64,000 nt of DNA from Tautonia marina (GCF_009177065.1 NZ_WEZF01000015.1:1-64000), one strand, 5' to 3'; numbered from the stretch's first letter, positions 29,921 to 39,186 are shown. Notes: generated by a model from the letters alone, not told the origin. Program-made: numbers and translations.

Positions 29921-30023
29921 GGCAGTCGGCAGGAGGCGCTCGGCAGCCCGGAACCGGACTGCGGCCTCCTGTCTTGTTCCGGTTTCTTTCCTGCCTGCTG
30001 CCTACCGCCTCCTGCTTACTGAC
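29921..30023 (+). repeat. Heptamer inverted-repeat element A, upstream of rpsS
   Basis: The left arm GGCAGTCGGCAGGAGGCG (29921-29938) starts 3 nt after the rplB stop. The right arm CGCCTCCTGCTTACTGAC (30006-30023) is complementary apart from one short mismatch and G-U pairs, and is preceded by CCTGCCTGCTGCCTAC. Inside, CCGGAAC and GTTCCGG form a second stem. The rpsS ribosome-binding site (AAAAAGG) follows directly. Related elements lie before rpsE and rplQ. Confidence 0.75.
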
Positions 30024-30037
30024 GAGAGAAAAAGGTC

Positions 30038-30313
30038 ATGGGACGTTCGCTCAAAAAAGGCCCCTACGTCGACGAGCGGCTGCTGGAGAAGGTCGAAAAG
30101 GCCGAAACCAGCGGCGCCCGAGCACCGATCCGGACCTGGTCGCGTGCCTGCACCATCGTGCCGGAGTTCATCGGCAAGAACTTCGAGGTGCACAACGGCA
30201 AGGTCTTCACCAAAGTTTACATCACCGAGGACATGGTCGGGCACAAGCTCGGCGAGTTCTCCCCGACCCGCACCTTCCGGGGCCACGGCGGCAAATCGAA
30301 GGGCAAGCGTTAA
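30038..30313 (+). CDS. rpsS: 30S ribosomal protein S19
   Basis: A 91-residue S19. [19 protein letters not shown] and [32 protein letters not shown]-like core are typical. The protein binds the 30S head near the A site. Its ribosome-binding site directly follows heptamer element A. Confidence 0.96.
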   Translation: MGRSLKKGPYVDERLLEKVEKAETSGARAPIRTWSRACTIVPEFIGKNFEVHNGKVFTKVYITEDMVGHKLGEFSPTRTFRGHGGKSKGKR

Positions 30314-30365
30314 GTTTCGTTCCTCCACCACGTGAGATTGCGAGCGACCGCACCGAGGCACGGAG

Positions 30366-30427
30366 CGTAGGGCCGGAACTCCCGGCCGCCACTCACAACA
30401 GCTGATGGCCGGCCCCCCGGCCCTACG
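30366..30427 (+). promoter_or_regulatory. Inverted repeats with alternative pairings before rplV
   Basis: CGTAGGGCCGG (30366-30376) and CCGGCCCTACG (30417-30427) are perfectly complementary over 11 bp. Each arm can also pair locally: GGCCGG with CCGGCC at 30371-30387, and GGCCGG with CCGGCC near 30408-30422. The long-range and local forms exclude one another. The right arm ends 14 nt before the rplV ATG and touches its purine-rich ribosome-binding site. Confidence 0.6.
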
Positions 30428-30441
30428 GGAATCGATCGACG

Positions 30442-30849
30442 ATGAAGACCCAGAGCCCCTACCCCTACAAGGCCTCCCACCGGTTCGCCCGGATGTCGGT
30501 CCTGAAGATCCGCAAGGTCCTCGACCTGATCCGTGGCAAATACGCCGACGAGGCGCTGCAGATCCTCAAGTACCTGCCTCACCGAGGTGCCCGGTACACC
30601 GAGAAGGTGCTCAAGAGCGCCATGGCCAACGCCGAGGACCAGGGGGTCCGCAACCCCGGCGACCTGATCGTCGCCGACGCTCGAGGCGACGGCGCCGCGA
30701 TGTTCAAGCGTCTCATGCCCCGAGCCCGAGGCATGGCCCACTTGATCCGCCGCCGGAGCTGCCACATCACCATCGGCCTGGCCGACCTCGAAACCGCCCT
30801 TGCCGGTCCCGAGGCCGCCCGCCAGCCGGCCGAAGACGCCGCCGAGTGA
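30442..30849 (+). CDS. rplV: 50S ribosomal protein L22
   Basis: A 135-residue L22, about 20 longer than typical through a C-terminal alanine/proline tail. The core ISxxKVRxVLDLIRGK-like region and the beta-hairpin ARGDGAAMFKRLMPRARGMAH that reaches into the exit tunnel are conserved. It follows the inverted-repeat spacer described at 30366-30427. Confidence 0.95.
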   Translation: MKTQSPYPYKASHRFARMSVLKIRKVLDLIRGKYADEALQILKYLPHRGARYTEKVLKSAMANAEDQGVRNPGDLIVADARGDGAAMFKRLMPRARGMAHLIRRRSCHITIGLADLETALAGPEAARQPAEDAAE

Positions 30850-30900
30850 CCCCGGACCCCTCCCCTTTTGGCCATCTTCTCGTAGGACCGGACCTTTCCC

Positions 30901-31605
30901 ATGGGACAGAAGATTCATCCGACCGGCTTCCGCATCGGCGTCATGGAAGACTGGCGCAGTCGCTGGTACGCCGGTAAAGCCGAGTTCAAGGACCTCCTCG
31001 TCGAGGATTTCAAGGTCCGGAAATACATCAAGAAGAAGTACAGCTACGCCGGCATCCCCAAGATCGAGATCGAGCGCACCCGAGACGCCGTCGTCGTCTT
31101 GCTGCACACCGCCCGCCCGGGCGTGATCATCGGTCGCAAGGGGGCCGAGGTCGAGAAGCTCCAGGAGGAGCTGCAAAACCTCACCGGCCGCCGCATTGAA
31201 ATCAAGATCGTCGAGGTCAACCGCCCCGAGATCGACGCCCAGCTCGTCGCCGAAGATATCGCCGAGCAACTGGGCAAGCGGGCCAGCTTTCGCCGCACCA
31301 TGAAGCGGGCGCTGGACAACACGATGGACGCCGGCGCCAAGGGGGTCAAGGTCCGTCTTTCGGGCCGCCTCGGCGGGGCCGAAATGTCCCGGACCGAGAA
31401 GGCCGCCGCCGGCTCGATCCCGCTGTCGACCTTGCGGGCCAAAGTCGATTACGGATTCGCCGAAGCCCGCACGCCCCAGGGGCACATCGGCGTCAAGGTA
31501 TGGGTCCACCAGGGCGACTATCTGAAGATGGAGGCTGGCACCGATGGCCATGATGCCCAAGCGGGTCAAGTATCGAAAAAGCCAAAAAGGTCGCGTAAAA
31601 GGTAA
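30901..31605 (+). CDS. rpsC: 30S ribosomal protein S3
   Basis: A 234-residue S3 with MGQKIHPTGFRIGVMEDWRS at the N-terminus and the KH-domain loop GVIIGRKGAEVEKLQ near residues 77-91. S3 lines the mRNA entry tunnel. Its last 20 codons, a basic tail, overlap the first 62 nt of rplP in another frame. GGACC lies before the ATG. Confidence 0.96.
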   Translation: MGQKIHPTGFRIGVMEDWRSRWYAGKAEFKDLLVEDFKVRKYIKKKYSYAGIPKIEIERTRDAVVVLLHTARPGVIIGRKGAEVEKLQEELQNLTGRRIEIKIVEVNRPEIDAQLVAEDIAEQLGKRASFRRTMKRALDNTMDAGAKGVKVRLSGRLGGAEMSRTEKAAAGSIPLSTLRAKVDYGFAEARTPQGHIGVKVWVHQGDYLKMEAGTDGHDAQAGQVSKKPKRSRKR

Positions 31606-31966
31606 TGCGACCCGAGGCAACTACGTTGCCTTCGGCGAGTACGGCCTGCAAACCCTCGAACCCGGTCGCGTCAGCGCCGAGGTGCTCGAAGCCAGCCGAA
31701 TGGTCCTCTCCCGGGCCGTCCGAGGCAGCGGCGGGAAACTCTACATCCGGGTCTTCCCGCACAAGAGCATTACCTCGATTCCGGCCGAAACCCGCATGGG
31801 TAAAGGCAAGGGTGAGGTCGACTACTGGGCCGCGATCGTCAAGCCCGGCACCGTTCTGTTCGAGGTCGCCGGCATTTCCGAATCTCGGGCCCGCGCCGCC
31901 TTCGCTCGCGTCGCCTACAAACTGCCCGTGAACTGCCGGTTCGTCTCCCGCCGGCCGACGCTCTGA
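31544..31966 (+). CDS. rplP: 50S ribosomal protein L16
   Basis: A 140-residue L16. PKRVKYRKSQKGRVKGNATRG and RMGKGKGEVDYWAAIVKPG are family hallmarks. The ATG at 31544 lies 9 nt after GGAGG and inside the 3' end of rpsC, giving a 62-nt overlap; in-frame ATGs at 31550 and 31553 would shorten the overlap only slightly. Translation is probably coupled to rpsC. Confidence 0.95.
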   Translation: MAMMPKRVKYRKSQKGRVKGNATRGNYVAFGEYGLQTLEPGRVSAEVLEASRMVLSRAVRGSGGKLYIRVFPHKSITSIPAETRMGKGKGEVDYWAAIVKPGTVLFEVAGISESRARAAFARVAYKLPVNCRFVSRRPTL

Positions 31967-31992
31967 GCCAACGCCATCAGGACCTACGAACC

Positions 31993-32217
31993 ATGCCCAA
32001 GACCAAATCCGCCGACCTGCACGAAAAAGACGACGAGCAATTGACCTTGATGCTCAAGGAAACGCAGGAGCAAATCTTTCGGCTCCGCGTTCAGAGCTCG
32101 ACCGAACGGCTCGAAGCCCCGAGTGAGCTGCTCAAGGCCAAGCGCGACATCGCCCGGATCAAGACCATCCTCCGCCTCCGAGAGCTGAAGGCCGAATCCC
32201 AGGCCGCGTCCTCCTGA
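31993..32217 (+). CDS. rpmC: 50S ribosomal protein L29
   Basis: A 74-residue L29. The helical pair is visible as [20 protein letters not shown] and [20 protein letters not shown]. It is close to the standard length. It begins 26 nt after rplP. Confidence 0.93.
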   Translation: MPKTKSADLHEKDDEQLTLMLKETQEQIFRLRVQSSTERLEAPSELLKAKRDIARIKTILRLRELKAESQAASS

Positions 32218-32288
32218 GCGGATGCCTCTCCGTTTTTTCGTTCGCATACTGCCCCCGACTTCGTCCCCCCGGAAATGAAATTCAGACG

Positions 32289-32672
32289 ATGAGCGAGCCG
32301 ACGACGACTTCCCCGGCCAAGACTCCGCCTTCCCCGCGGCCCCGCGGTCGGCGCAAGGTCGAGATCGGGACGGTCACCTCCGACAAGATGGACAAGACCC
32401 GACGAGTCGAGGTCTCTCGCCTCGTCCCGCACCCGAAGTACGGCAAGTACCAGAAACACCGGACCATCTGCTACGTCCACGACGAGCAGAACGAGACCCG
32501 CGTGGGCGACCTCGTCGAAATCGTCGAAACCCGGCCGCTCTCGAAGTCCAAGCGCTGGCGCCTGCTCCGCATCGTTCGCAAGGCTCCCGCCCACGAAGAG
32601 GCCGATGCCCGCAAGGCCGCCCTCGACGCCCAGGCGAATGCCGAACCGGCTCCCGATCAGGCTGACGCCTGA
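32289..32672 (+). CDS. rpsQ: 30S ribosomal protein S17, extended
   Basis: A 127-residue S17 against 80-90 in most bacteria. The OB-fold core runs from about residue 22 to 100 ([20 protein letters not shown] to [18 protein letters not shown]). The extra parts are a proline/threonine-rich N-terminal 20 residues and an alanine-rich acidic C-terminal tail. Both extensions look disordered. It lies 71 nt after rpmC. Confidence 0.94.
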   Translation: MSEPTTTSPAKTPPSPRPRGRRKVEIGTVTSDKMDKTRRVEVSRLVPHPKYGKYQKHRTICYVHDEQNETRVGDLVEIVETRPLSKSKRWRLLRIVRKAPAHEEADARKAALDAQANAEPAPDQADA

Positions 32673-32694
32673 TTTTCAGCCGACCGTTCCAACC

Positions 32695-32724
32695 GGGCCG
32701 AGGGCCAGATGGCCCGCTCGGCCC
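32695..32724 (+). terminator. Hairpin between rpsQ and rplN, terminator-like
   Basis: GGGCCGAG (32695-32702) pairs with CTCGGCCC (32717-32724), enclosing GGCC-AGAT-GGCC with a 2-nt bulge. The sequence after it is T-rich but broken (CGTTTCTGCTTCTCTCGTGT), so it may be a weak terminator or attenuator inside the 178-nt spacer. Confidence 0.45.
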
Positions 32725-32850
32725 CGTTTCTGCTTCTCTCGTGTTGTTTTCTTGCGTGACCGTTCCCGCTGACCCGATCGTTCGGAGACTCGTGGGCCGC
32801 CGGCGTTCGCTGGGGACCGCGGCCGCGACCGTGACTGGGGTTCTCGACCG

Positions 32851-33231
32851 ATGATCCAGATGCAAACCCGGCTCGACGTGGCCGACAACTCCGGTGCCAA
32901 GGAAGTCATGTGCTTCAAGGTGCTCGGCGGCTCCGCGTCGCGCTACAAACGACGCACCGCCGGCCTGGCCGATGTCTTCATCGGCAGCGTCAAGAAAGCG
33001 ACCCCCGGCGGTGATGTCAAGGCCGGCGACGTCGTCCGCTGCGTCGTTGTCCGCACCCGATTCAAGACCCGACGGCCCGACGGCTCCTACGTCCGATTCG
33101 ACCGCAACGCCTGCGTCCTGATCAACAAGGACAACGAGCCTCGCGGTACCCGAATCTTCGGCGCCATCGCCCGCGAACTGCGCGATAAGCAGTTCATGAA
33201 GATCGTTAGCCTGGCCTCCGAGGTCGTCTGA
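32851..33231 (+). CDS. rplN: 50S ribosomal protein L14
   Basis: A 126-residue L14. [20 protein letters not shown], the [20 protein letters not shown] block and the ending [10 protein letters not shown] are diagnostic. Four residues longer than the usual 122. It forms part of the interface with the 30S subunit. Confidence 0.97.
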   Translation: MIQMQTRLDVADNSGAKEVMCFKVLGGSASRYKRRTAGLADVFIGSVKKATPGGDVKAGDVVRCVVVRTRFKTRRPDGSYVRFDRNACVLINKDNEPRGTRIFGAIARELRDKQFMKIVSLASEVV

Positions 33232-33352
33232 CCTTCGGCGCTCCGGTTCGGGTCGTTTGTCCCTCGTTTTGAATTGTAATCCCGCTTGACCATCACCTCC
33301 CGGTCATTGATCAGTTCCGAGACACGGCCCAGACGGGCCGGAGAAGCGAGTC

Positions 33353-33706
33353 ATGAAGGTCCGTAGAGATGACGAAGTCGTGGTCATGACCGGCGACGAC
33401 AAGGGTACCCGCGCCAAGGTGCTCCGTGTCCTTCCCGACAAGGGAAAGATCATCGTCGAAGGGGTCAACCTCGTCTACAAGCACGTCAAGCCCAGCCAGC
33501 GCAACCCCCAGGGGGGCCGGCTCTCCAAGGAGATGCCGATCGACGCTTCGAACGTCCTGCCCTACTGCCCCTCCTGCAACGGTGCCAGCCGCCTCGGCTA
33601 CCGGATTCTCGACAACGGCCAGAAAGAGCGCTACTGCAAGCGATGCTCGGGCGGTCTCGGAACTCTTGGCCCCCCGAAGCCTTCCCGGGCCAAGACCAAG
33701 GCCTGA
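33353..33706 (+). CDS. rplX: 50S ribosomal protein L24 with zinc ribbon
   Basis: A 117-residue L24 with a KOW motif ([25 protein letters not shown]) and [17 protein letters not shown]. The C-terminal part carries two cysteine pairs, CPSC near 67-70 and CKRC near 93-96, which would bind one zinc ion. This C+ form occurs in some bacterial lineages; other L24 proteins lack the cysteines. Confidence 0.95.
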   Translation: MKVRRDDEVVVMTGDDKGTRAKVLRVLPDKGKIIVEGVNLVYKHVKPSQRNPQGGRLSKEMPIDASNVLPYCPSCNGASRLGYRILDNGQKERYCKRCSGGLGTLGPPKPSRAKTKA

Positions 33707-33925
33707 TTGCTGACCACGTGACCGTCTCCGTTCTCCTTCCGTCGGTCCTGGAACCTCGCCGCATGGCTCGTCCGTGCTGACCTGTTCCGAGCCGACCCCG
33801 GCGATCGTGGATCGACGGTTCGTTCCGTTTCACGTATTCGAATTCTTGTACCTTCCCTTCATCCCCCGCCGGCATACGGGAATCGACCGACCCGATCCCG
33901 CGCCGACGGTCAGAGGATCGCCCCG

Positions 33926-34486
33926 ATGGCTCGCCTGTTCGACGAATACCAGAACACCATCGCCTCGGCGATGGCCGAGAAGTTCGGCATCACCAATGTC
34001 ATGGCGATCCCGAAAATCGAGAAGATCGTGCTGAACATGGGTGTCGGCCGCGCGACCCAGGATAAAGCCATCCTGGACGTGGCTGTCGACACCATGGGCC
34101 GAATCGCCGGTCAGAAGCCGGTCGTCACCAAGGCCAAGCAGTCGATCGCCGGCTTCCGCCTTCGAGAAGGCAACGAAATTGGCTGCAAGGTCACGCTTCG
34201 CGGGCCGCGGATGTACGAGTTCCTCGATCGCCTGATCAACCTCGTCCTCCCTCGCATCCGTGACTTTCGTGGCGTCAACCCGAACAGCTTCGACGGCAAC
34301 GGCAACTACACCCTTGGCCTGACCGAACAGGTGGTCTTCCCTGAGATCGAGGCCGACAAGATCTCCCACACGCTCGGCATGGACATCACCCTCGTCACCA
34401 CGACCCGCAACGACGATCAGGCCCGCGAACTGCTTCGCGCCTTCGGCATGCCCTTCCGCAAGCCCGGCCAGCAACGGGCCGGCTGA
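33926..34486 (+). CDS. rplE: 50S ribosomal protein L5
   Basis: A 186-residue L5. [40 protein letters not shown] and the loop [20 protein letters not shown] are conserved. L5 binds 5S rRNA. rpsN, which normally follows, is not present in the 148-nt spacer after it. The 219-nt spacer before it shows no clear structure. Confidence 0.96.
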   Translation: MARLFDEYQNTIASAMAEKFGITNVMAIPKIEKIVLNMGVGRATQDKAILDVAVDTMGRIAGQKPVVTKAKQSIAGFRLREGNEIGCKVTLRGPRMYEFLDRLINLVLPRIRDFRGVNPNSFDGNGNYTLGLTEQVVFPEIEADKISHTLGMDITLVTTTRNDDQARELLRAFGMPFRKPGQQRAG

Positions 34487-34634
34487 TCGGACAACTCCGC
34501 GATTGTTTCCCGTTCCGATTTGATAGCGTTTTCACTGGACCCCCGCCTCGCCGACTCGCCGGACCTCTTGCCTCAATCGCCAATTCGCAGGATCGGCCGA
34601 GTTACCCGAGGCGGTTTCGAGGATCGCCCCCGCC

Positions 34635-35030
34635 ATGATGACCGACCCGATCGCCGACATGCTCACCCGGATCCGCAACGCCGTGCGGATCGAGCGCTCC
34701 CACGTCGACATGCCTCACTCCAACGAGAAGCGCGGCATCGCCGCCGCTCTGAAGGATGAAGGCTACATCTGGGACTACGAAGAGATCGACACCGTTCCGG
34801 CCCGCACGCTCCGCCTGAACCTCAAGTACGGCCCGAACGGCGAGAAGGTCATCACCAAGATCGACCGCGTCAGCAAGCCCGGCCGTCGGGTCTACTGCGG
34901 CTACCGCGACTTGAAGCCGGTCCAGGGCGGCCTGGGTGTCCACATCGTCAGCACGCCCAAGGGAATTCTGAGCGACCGCCGCGCCCGGGCCGAAAAGGTC
35001 GGCGGCGAGGTGCTGGCCCTGGTCTATTGA
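34635..35030 (+). CDS. rpsH: 30S ribosomal protein S8
   Basis: A 131-residue S8. MTDPIADMLTRIRNAVRIER, KPGRRVYCGYRDL and the C-terminal GILSDRRARAEKVGGEVLALVY are all present. S8 nucleates assembly of the 30S platform and in E. coli represses the spc operon. Confidence 0.96.
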   Translation: MMTDPIADMLTRIRNAVRIERSHVDMPHSNEKRGIAAALKDEGYIWDYEEIDTVPARTLRLNLKYGPNGEKVITKIDRVSKPGRRVYCGYRDLKPVQGGLGVHIVSTPKGILSDRRARAEKVGGEVLALVY

Positions 35031-35091
35031 TTCGATCAGCCCGCGCCGAGCCCTCACCACCCCCTGCGATCACCGTCCCGGAGCCCCAGTC

Positions 35092-35640
35092 ATGTCCCGA
35101 ATCGGCCGCCAACCGGTCCCCGTCCCCGACAACGTCAAGATCAACCTCGCCGGCTCGACCATCGAGGTCGAAGGCCCCAAGGGGAAACTCTCGTTCACCT
35201 TCCGCGAGGAAATGAGCGTCCGCTACGATGCCGACGCCAAGCAGGTTCTGGTCGAACGCCCCAACGACGAACGCCCCGTCAAGGCCCTGCATGGCCTGAC
35301 CCGCACCCTGATCGCCAACATGATCAAGGGGGTTACCGACGGCTACACCAAGCGCCTCGAGGTCGTCGGCGTCGGCTATCAGGCCCAGCTCAAGGGCCCG
35401 AACACGGTTAACCTGGTCGTCGGTTACGCCAACCAGATCCAGATGACGGCTCCTGAAGGCGTGACCGTCACCGTCCCCGACGCGACTCACATTCAGATCA
35501 CCGGCGCCGACAAGCAAGCCGTGGGCGAGTTCGCCGCCCGCGTCCGACGGGTCCGGCCCCCCGAGCCCTACAAGGGCAAGGGAATTCGCTACGAAGGCGA
35601 ACAGGTCCGCCGCAAGGCCGGTAAGGCGTTCGGTAAGTAA
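35092..35640 (+). CDS. rplF: 50S ribosomal protein L6
   Basis: A 182-residue L6. MSRIGRQPVPVPDNVKINL and the C-terminal motif RRVRPPEPYKGKGIRYEGE-type stretch are conserved. It begins 61 nt after rpsH. Confidence 0.97.
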   Translation: MSRIGRQPVPVPDNVKINLAGSTIEVEGPKGKLSFTFREEMSVRYDADAKQVLVERPNDERPVKALHGLTRTLIANMIKGVTDGYTKRLEVVGVGYQAQLKGPNTVNLVVGYANQIQMTAPEGVTVTVPDATHIQITGADKQAVGEFAARVRRVRPPEPYKGKGIRYEGEQVRRKAGKAFGK

Positions 35641-35660
35641 TCTCTTTCGCAGAGGAGGTC

Positions 35661-35815
35661 GGCGACCGGCCCCAGTTCACGGACCTGGCAGATTCGACCC
35701 CCTTGGATCGGTTTCCCGCCGCTCCCTCGTGGCCGGCTCTCCTGGTGCCTTGCGGGTTCGCCTGCCTCGCTCTGCTCTCGTCTCACAACTCACAAGGGTC
35801 GGGTGGCCGGTCGTC
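35661..35815 (+). promoter_or_regulatory. Long-range inverted repeat between rplF and rplR
   Basis: GGCGACCGGCC (35661-35671) and GGCCGGTCGTC (35805-35815) are complementary over 11 positions with one G-U. They bracket most of the 211-nt spacer. The rplR ribosome-binding site (AGGAGG, 35835-35840) follows 20 nt later. Confidence 0.4.
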
Positions 35816-35851
35816 ATCGGCCGCCCCGAGGGCCCAGGAGGATGATCGACC

Positions 35852-36229
35852 GTGAAGGGTAAGAACCACCGACTGCATGTTCAGGGCCAACGGCTCCGTC
35901 GCCAACGGCACGTCCGGAAAAAACTGTTCGGCTCAACCGAACGGCCCCGGCTGGCGATTTTCCGAAGCTCCAAGCACATTTACGCGCAAATCATCAACGA
36001 CGACGAAGGCAAGACCCTTGTCTCGGCCGGCACCCTCGAATCAGCGATTCGGCAAGAGGTTAGCTACGGCGGAAACAAGGCCGCCGCGGCCGTCGTCGGG
36101 CGCACGGTGGCCGAACGGGCCAAGGCCGCCGGTATTGACAAGGTTTGCTTCGACCGCCGAAGCTACAAGTATCACGGGCGCGTTCAGGCTCTGGCCGACG
36201 CTGCCCGAGAGGCCGGCCTGCAGTTCTGA
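35852..36229 (+). CDS. rplR: 50S ribosomal protein L18
   Basis: A 125-residue L18. The core [40 protein letters not shown] and [20 protein letters not shown] is typical. Binds 5S rRNA with L5. The GTG at 35852 follows AGGAGG by 11 nt. Confidence 0.96.
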   Translation: MKGKNHRLHVQGQRLRRQRHVRKKLFGSTERPRLAIFRSSKHIYAQIINDDEGKTLVSAGTLESAIRQEVSYGGNKAAAAVVGRTVAERAKAAGIDKVCFDRRSYKYHGRVQALADAAREAGLQF

Positions 36230-36247
36230 ATCACTCGGGGAGCAAGC

Positions 36248-36412
36248 GTAGGCAGTCAGCAATCGGCAGTCGGCAGAACCGGGGCGTCCCTCGCAACGAC
36301 TCCCCCTCCTGATCCGGTCAATTGCTCGTTGCTTCGACGGAACCGCCGATCCGAATTCCCTGGTCCGATCCGTCCGTCTCCTGCTGCCTACCGCCAACCG
36401 CCTACTGCCTAC
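36248..36412 (+). repeat. Heptamer inverted-repeat element B, upstream of rpsE
   Basis: The left arm at 36248-36276 contains GTAGGCAGTCAGC and TCGGCAGTCGGCAG. The right arm at 36381-36412 contains CTGCTGCCTACCG and CGCCTACTGCCTAC. The arms are complementary with several mismatches and are built from the same heptamer (GGCAGTA and its complement TGCCTAC... ) as elements A and C. The rpsE ribosome-binding site GGAGG begins 9 nt after the right arm. Confidence 0.75.
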
Positions 36413-36432
36413 TTTCTTCCGGAGGATCATCC

Positions 36433-36918
36433 GTGTCCAGCGACAGTCGAGATCGCGGTGAGTGGAGCGAAAGCGTCGTGTCCATCCGCCGCTGCGCCGC
36501 CGTGGTCAAGGGGGGACGCCGTTTCAGCTTCAACGCCCTGGTCGTCGTCGGCAATGGCCGAGGCCAGGTGTCCTGGGGCTACGGCAAGGCCAACGAAGTG
36601 CCCCCGGCCGTCGAAAAAGGGGTCAAGGACGCCCACAAACGCATGACCCGCGTTCAGATGCGTCGCGGCACCATCCCCCACCCGGTCATCGGCCGCTTCG
36701 GCGCCGCGAAGGTGATCATGCTGCCGGCCAGCCCCGGTACCGGCGTGATCGCCGGTGGAGCCGTCCGGGCCGTCGTGCAGGCCGCCGGCATCACCGACAT
36801 TTTGACCAAGAGCATCGGTTCTCCCAACAAACTGAACCTGGTCAAGGCCGCCATCGACGGGCTGCAGCAGCTCCGCACGAAGGACGAAGTGGCCCGACTC
36901 CGGGGCGTGGAGCTGTGA
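36433..36918 (+). CDS. rpsE: 30S ribosomal protein S5
   Basis: A 161-residue S5. The N-terminal double-stranded-RNA-binding fold ([20 protein letters not shown]) and the [19 protein letters not shown] block are conserved. The GTG at 36433 lies 8 nt after GGAGG; the same frame upstream runs through the heptamer repeat and is not protein. rpmD does not follow; rplO starts 11 nt after the stop. Confidence 0.96.
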   Translation: MSSDSRDRGEWSESVVSIRRCAAVVKGGRRFSFNALVVVGNGRGQVSWGYGKANEVPPAVEKGVKDAHKRMTRVQMRRGTIPHPVIGRFGAAKVIMLPASPGTGVIAGGAVRAVVQAAGITDILTKSIGSPNKLNLVKAAIDGLQQLRTKDEVARLRGVEL

Positions 36919-36929
36919 GGTAAGCCATT

Positions 36930-37382
36930 ATGCAAATTCACGACGTTCACGAAGGTATTCAGAAGCTCAAAAAGCGCAAGCGCGTCGGTCGAGGTCCCGG
37001 CTCGGGGCACGGCAAGACCAGCTCCAAGGGGCACAAGGGACACTCCTCCCGCCAGGGCTTCAAGATTCGCCCCCTCTCCGAGGGTGGCCAGATGCCGCTG
37101 GTCCGTCGCGTGCCGATTCGAGGCTTCGCCAATGGCCGGTTCAAGAAGGATTTCGCCATCCTGAACCTGGAGCTGATCGAGGCCTTCTTCGAGTCCGGCG
37201 CGGTCGTCGATGAGGCAATTCTCCGGGCCAAGGGGCTCGTCAAGGGTCGCCACGACGACGGCCTGAAAATCCTCGGCGACGGCACCCTGACCAAGGCCCT
37301 GACCGTCAAGGCCCAGAAGTTCAGCAAGACCGCCGTCGAGAAGATCACCGCCGCCGGCGGCTCGGTCGAAGTGATCGATTAA
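36930..37382 (+). CDS. rplO: 50S ribosomal protein L15
   Basis: A 150-residue L15. KKRKRVGRGPGSGHGKTSSK and GHKGHSSRQGFKIRP are family marks, and the C-terminal FSKTAVEKITAAGGSVEVI closes the protein. AGGTAAGCC precedes the ATG. rpmD is absent between rpsE and this gene. Confidence 0.96.
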   Translation: MQIHDVHEGIQKLKKRKRVGRGPGSGHGKTSSKGHKGHSSRQGFKIRPLSEGGQMPLVRRVPIRGFANGRFKKDFAILNLELIEAFFESGAVVDEAILRAKGLVKGRHDDGLKILGDGTLTKALTVKAQKFSKTAVEKITAAGGSVEVID

Positions 37383-37449
37383 TCTTCCGACCCGACCTTC
37401 CCCGACCGGGCCGCGACGAGATCCGGCCCGGTCGGTGTCCGTTAGCCCC

Positions 37450-37653
37450 CGATGGCTTTTTCGCCATCGCAATCCTCGTGACCGGACGCCGGACTTCGAG
37501 TGACCGTTACGCCTCTGGGCTGCCTTCGTTTGCCAACCACCTTGCGTGTTTTGATTTCCCGACCGACCGCCCGACCCAACTTCGTCTTCGTCTCGCAGGC
37601 TTCGGCCTGCCGATCCGTCCGAGTTGGCCCCGGACGGCAGGCTCAGGCCTGCC
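37450..37653 (+). promoter_or_regulatory. Three small hairpins in the 346-nt rplO-secY spacer
   Basis: CGATGGC and GCCATCG (37450-37469) enclose TTTTTC. GCAGGC-TTCG-GCCTGC (37595-37610) is a UUCG tetraloop hairpin. GGCAGGC-TCAG-GCCTGCC (37636-37653) is a related one, so the last two look like copies of the same element. None is followed by a T tract. No gene is visible in 37383-37728. Confidence 0.5.
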
Positions 37654-37728
37654 CGACCCAGCACACGTCGCCCTGGGGAACCGCCGAGACCCCGCCCCCT
37701 CCTCGACGTGCATAGGAGCCGTCCTGCC

Positions 37729-39132
37729 GTGCAGAAGCTGATCACGATCTTCTTCAAGGTCCCCGAGCTGCAGCGCAAGATCCTCATGACGGCCATGTTC
37801 CTGGCCATCTATCGGATCGGCTTCTACATCCCCCTGCCGATCGTCGATCAGTCGGCCCTGGCCGACTGGCAAGAGCAGATCAGCCAGCAGGCCTTCGGCA
37901 AGGTCCTCGGCATGGCCGCCATGTTCGGCGGCACCCAGATCGGCATGAGCACGATCTTCGGCCTCGGCATCATGCCCTACATCTCCGCCTCGATTATCTT
38001 CCAGTTGCTCGGCTCGGTCGTTCCTCAGCTCGAAGCCCTCATGAAGGAAGGGGAGAGCGGCCGCAAGAAGATCAACGAATACACCCGCTACGCCACCGTC
38101 GCCATCTGTCTCGTCCAGAGCGCGATGTGGATCCGGTTTGTTCAAACACTTGATTACATTCCTGGGCAATATAAAGACTTTTTCCCTTACGGATTTATCT
38201 GCGTCCTCATCATGACGACCGGAACGGTCTTCCTGATGTGGATTGGCGAGCAGATTGACGAGTACGGCATCGGCAACGGCATTAGCTTGCTCATCATGGC
38301 CGGCATTCTCGCCAGCGCCGATGACGCCATCTTCCTCCTCGCGTCCGGCTTCACCCCCCGCCTGACCGGCGACGCCGAGAAGCCCTACTCGTTGATCGTC
38401 ACCGGCTTGTTGTTAGCCCTGTTCATTGCTGTGATCGTTGGCGTGATCGCTATCACCGAAAGCCAGCGACGCATCCCGACCCAGTCGGCCAAGCACGTTC
38501 GCGGCCGTCGGGTCTACGGAGGCACCCGGCAGTACCTCCCCTTGAAGGTCAATCAGGCCGGCGTCATGCCGATCATCTTCGCCTCCAGCCTTCTGATGTT
38601 CCCCTTCTTCATCTTCAAGGGGCTCGCATCCAGCACGGCGAGCTGGCTCGTGGCCGATCCCGGTGAGGTTTCCGGTTTCCAGGTCGCCATCGCCCGCTTC
38701 TTCGAGACCGGGCTCGATGCCTTCCAGAGCCAGGCCTACATCTACACCATTTTCTACATCGGCCTGATCTACTTCTTCTGCTACTTCTGGACCGCCATCA
38801 CCTTCAACCCGAAGGACATGGCCGATAACCTCAAGGACTACGGCAGCTTCATCCCTGGCTACCGACCGGGTCGACGCACGGCCGAGTACCTCGAGAAGGT
38901 CATGCTGCGGATCACCTTCGTCGGGGCCGCCTTCCTCAGCCTCGTCGCGGTGATTCCGTCGATCGTCCAGGGGGCCCTGGCCCAGACCGGCACCAGCGTC
39001 GAGCCGGTGATCACCTCCTTCCTCGGTGGAACCGGCCTGCTCATCGTCGTCTCGGTCTGCCTTGACCTCGTCCAGAAAATTGATAGCCACCTGATCATGC
39101 GGAACTATACCGGCCTGATGAACCGCCGCTGA
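37729..39132 (+). CDS. secY: Preprotein translocase subunit SecY
   Basis: A 467-residue SecY with ten predicted membrane helices, the protein-conducting channel of the inner membrane. LMTAMFLAIYRIGFYIPLP forms helix 1, GIMPYISASIIFQLLGSVVP is the family signature, and the cytoplasmic loop with RRVYGGTRQYLPLKVNQAGV before helix 7 is conserved. GTG 37729 follows AGGAG by 10 nt; the frame is open to 37624 but only spacer lies there. adk is not downstream; map is. Confidence 0.96.
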   Translation: MQKLITIFFKVPELQRKILMTAMFLAIYRIGFYIPLPIVDQSALADWQEQISQQAFGKVLGMAAMFGGTQIGMSTIFGLGIMPYISASIIFQLLGSVVPQLEALMKEGESGRKKINEYTRYATVAICLVQSAMWIRFVQTLDYIPGQYKDFFPYGFICVLIMTTGTVFLMWIGEQIDEYGIGNGISLLIMAGILASADDAIFLLASGFTPRLTGDAEKPYSLIVTGLLLALFIAVIVGVIAITESQRRIPTQSAKHVRGRRVYGGTRQYLPLKVNQAGVMPIIFASSLLMFPFFIFKGLASSTASWLVADPGEVSGFQVAIARFFETGLDAFQSQAYIYTIFYIGLIYFFCYFWTAITFNPKDMADNLKDYGSFIPGYRPGRRTAEYLEKVMLRITFVGAAFLSLVAVIPSIVQGALAQTGTSVEPVITSFLGGTGLLIVVSVCLDLVQKIDSHLIMRNYTGLMNRR

Positions 39133-39186
39133 TCTCCTCGCCGATCGCTACGCCAACAGGTCCGCGCTCCCGGAGGGCTCTCCCCC

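Noticed and set aside
34487-34634. Search for a short rpsN between rplE and rpsH
   Set aside because: The 148-nt spacer cannot hold a 61-codon S14 and no frame with its zinc motif is present.
36322-36432. N-terminal extension of S5 reading [11 protein letters not shown]
   Set aside because: This is translation of the heptamer repeat (TGCCTAC repeats read as CLLPTAY), not protein; GTG 36433 has a good ribosome-binding site.
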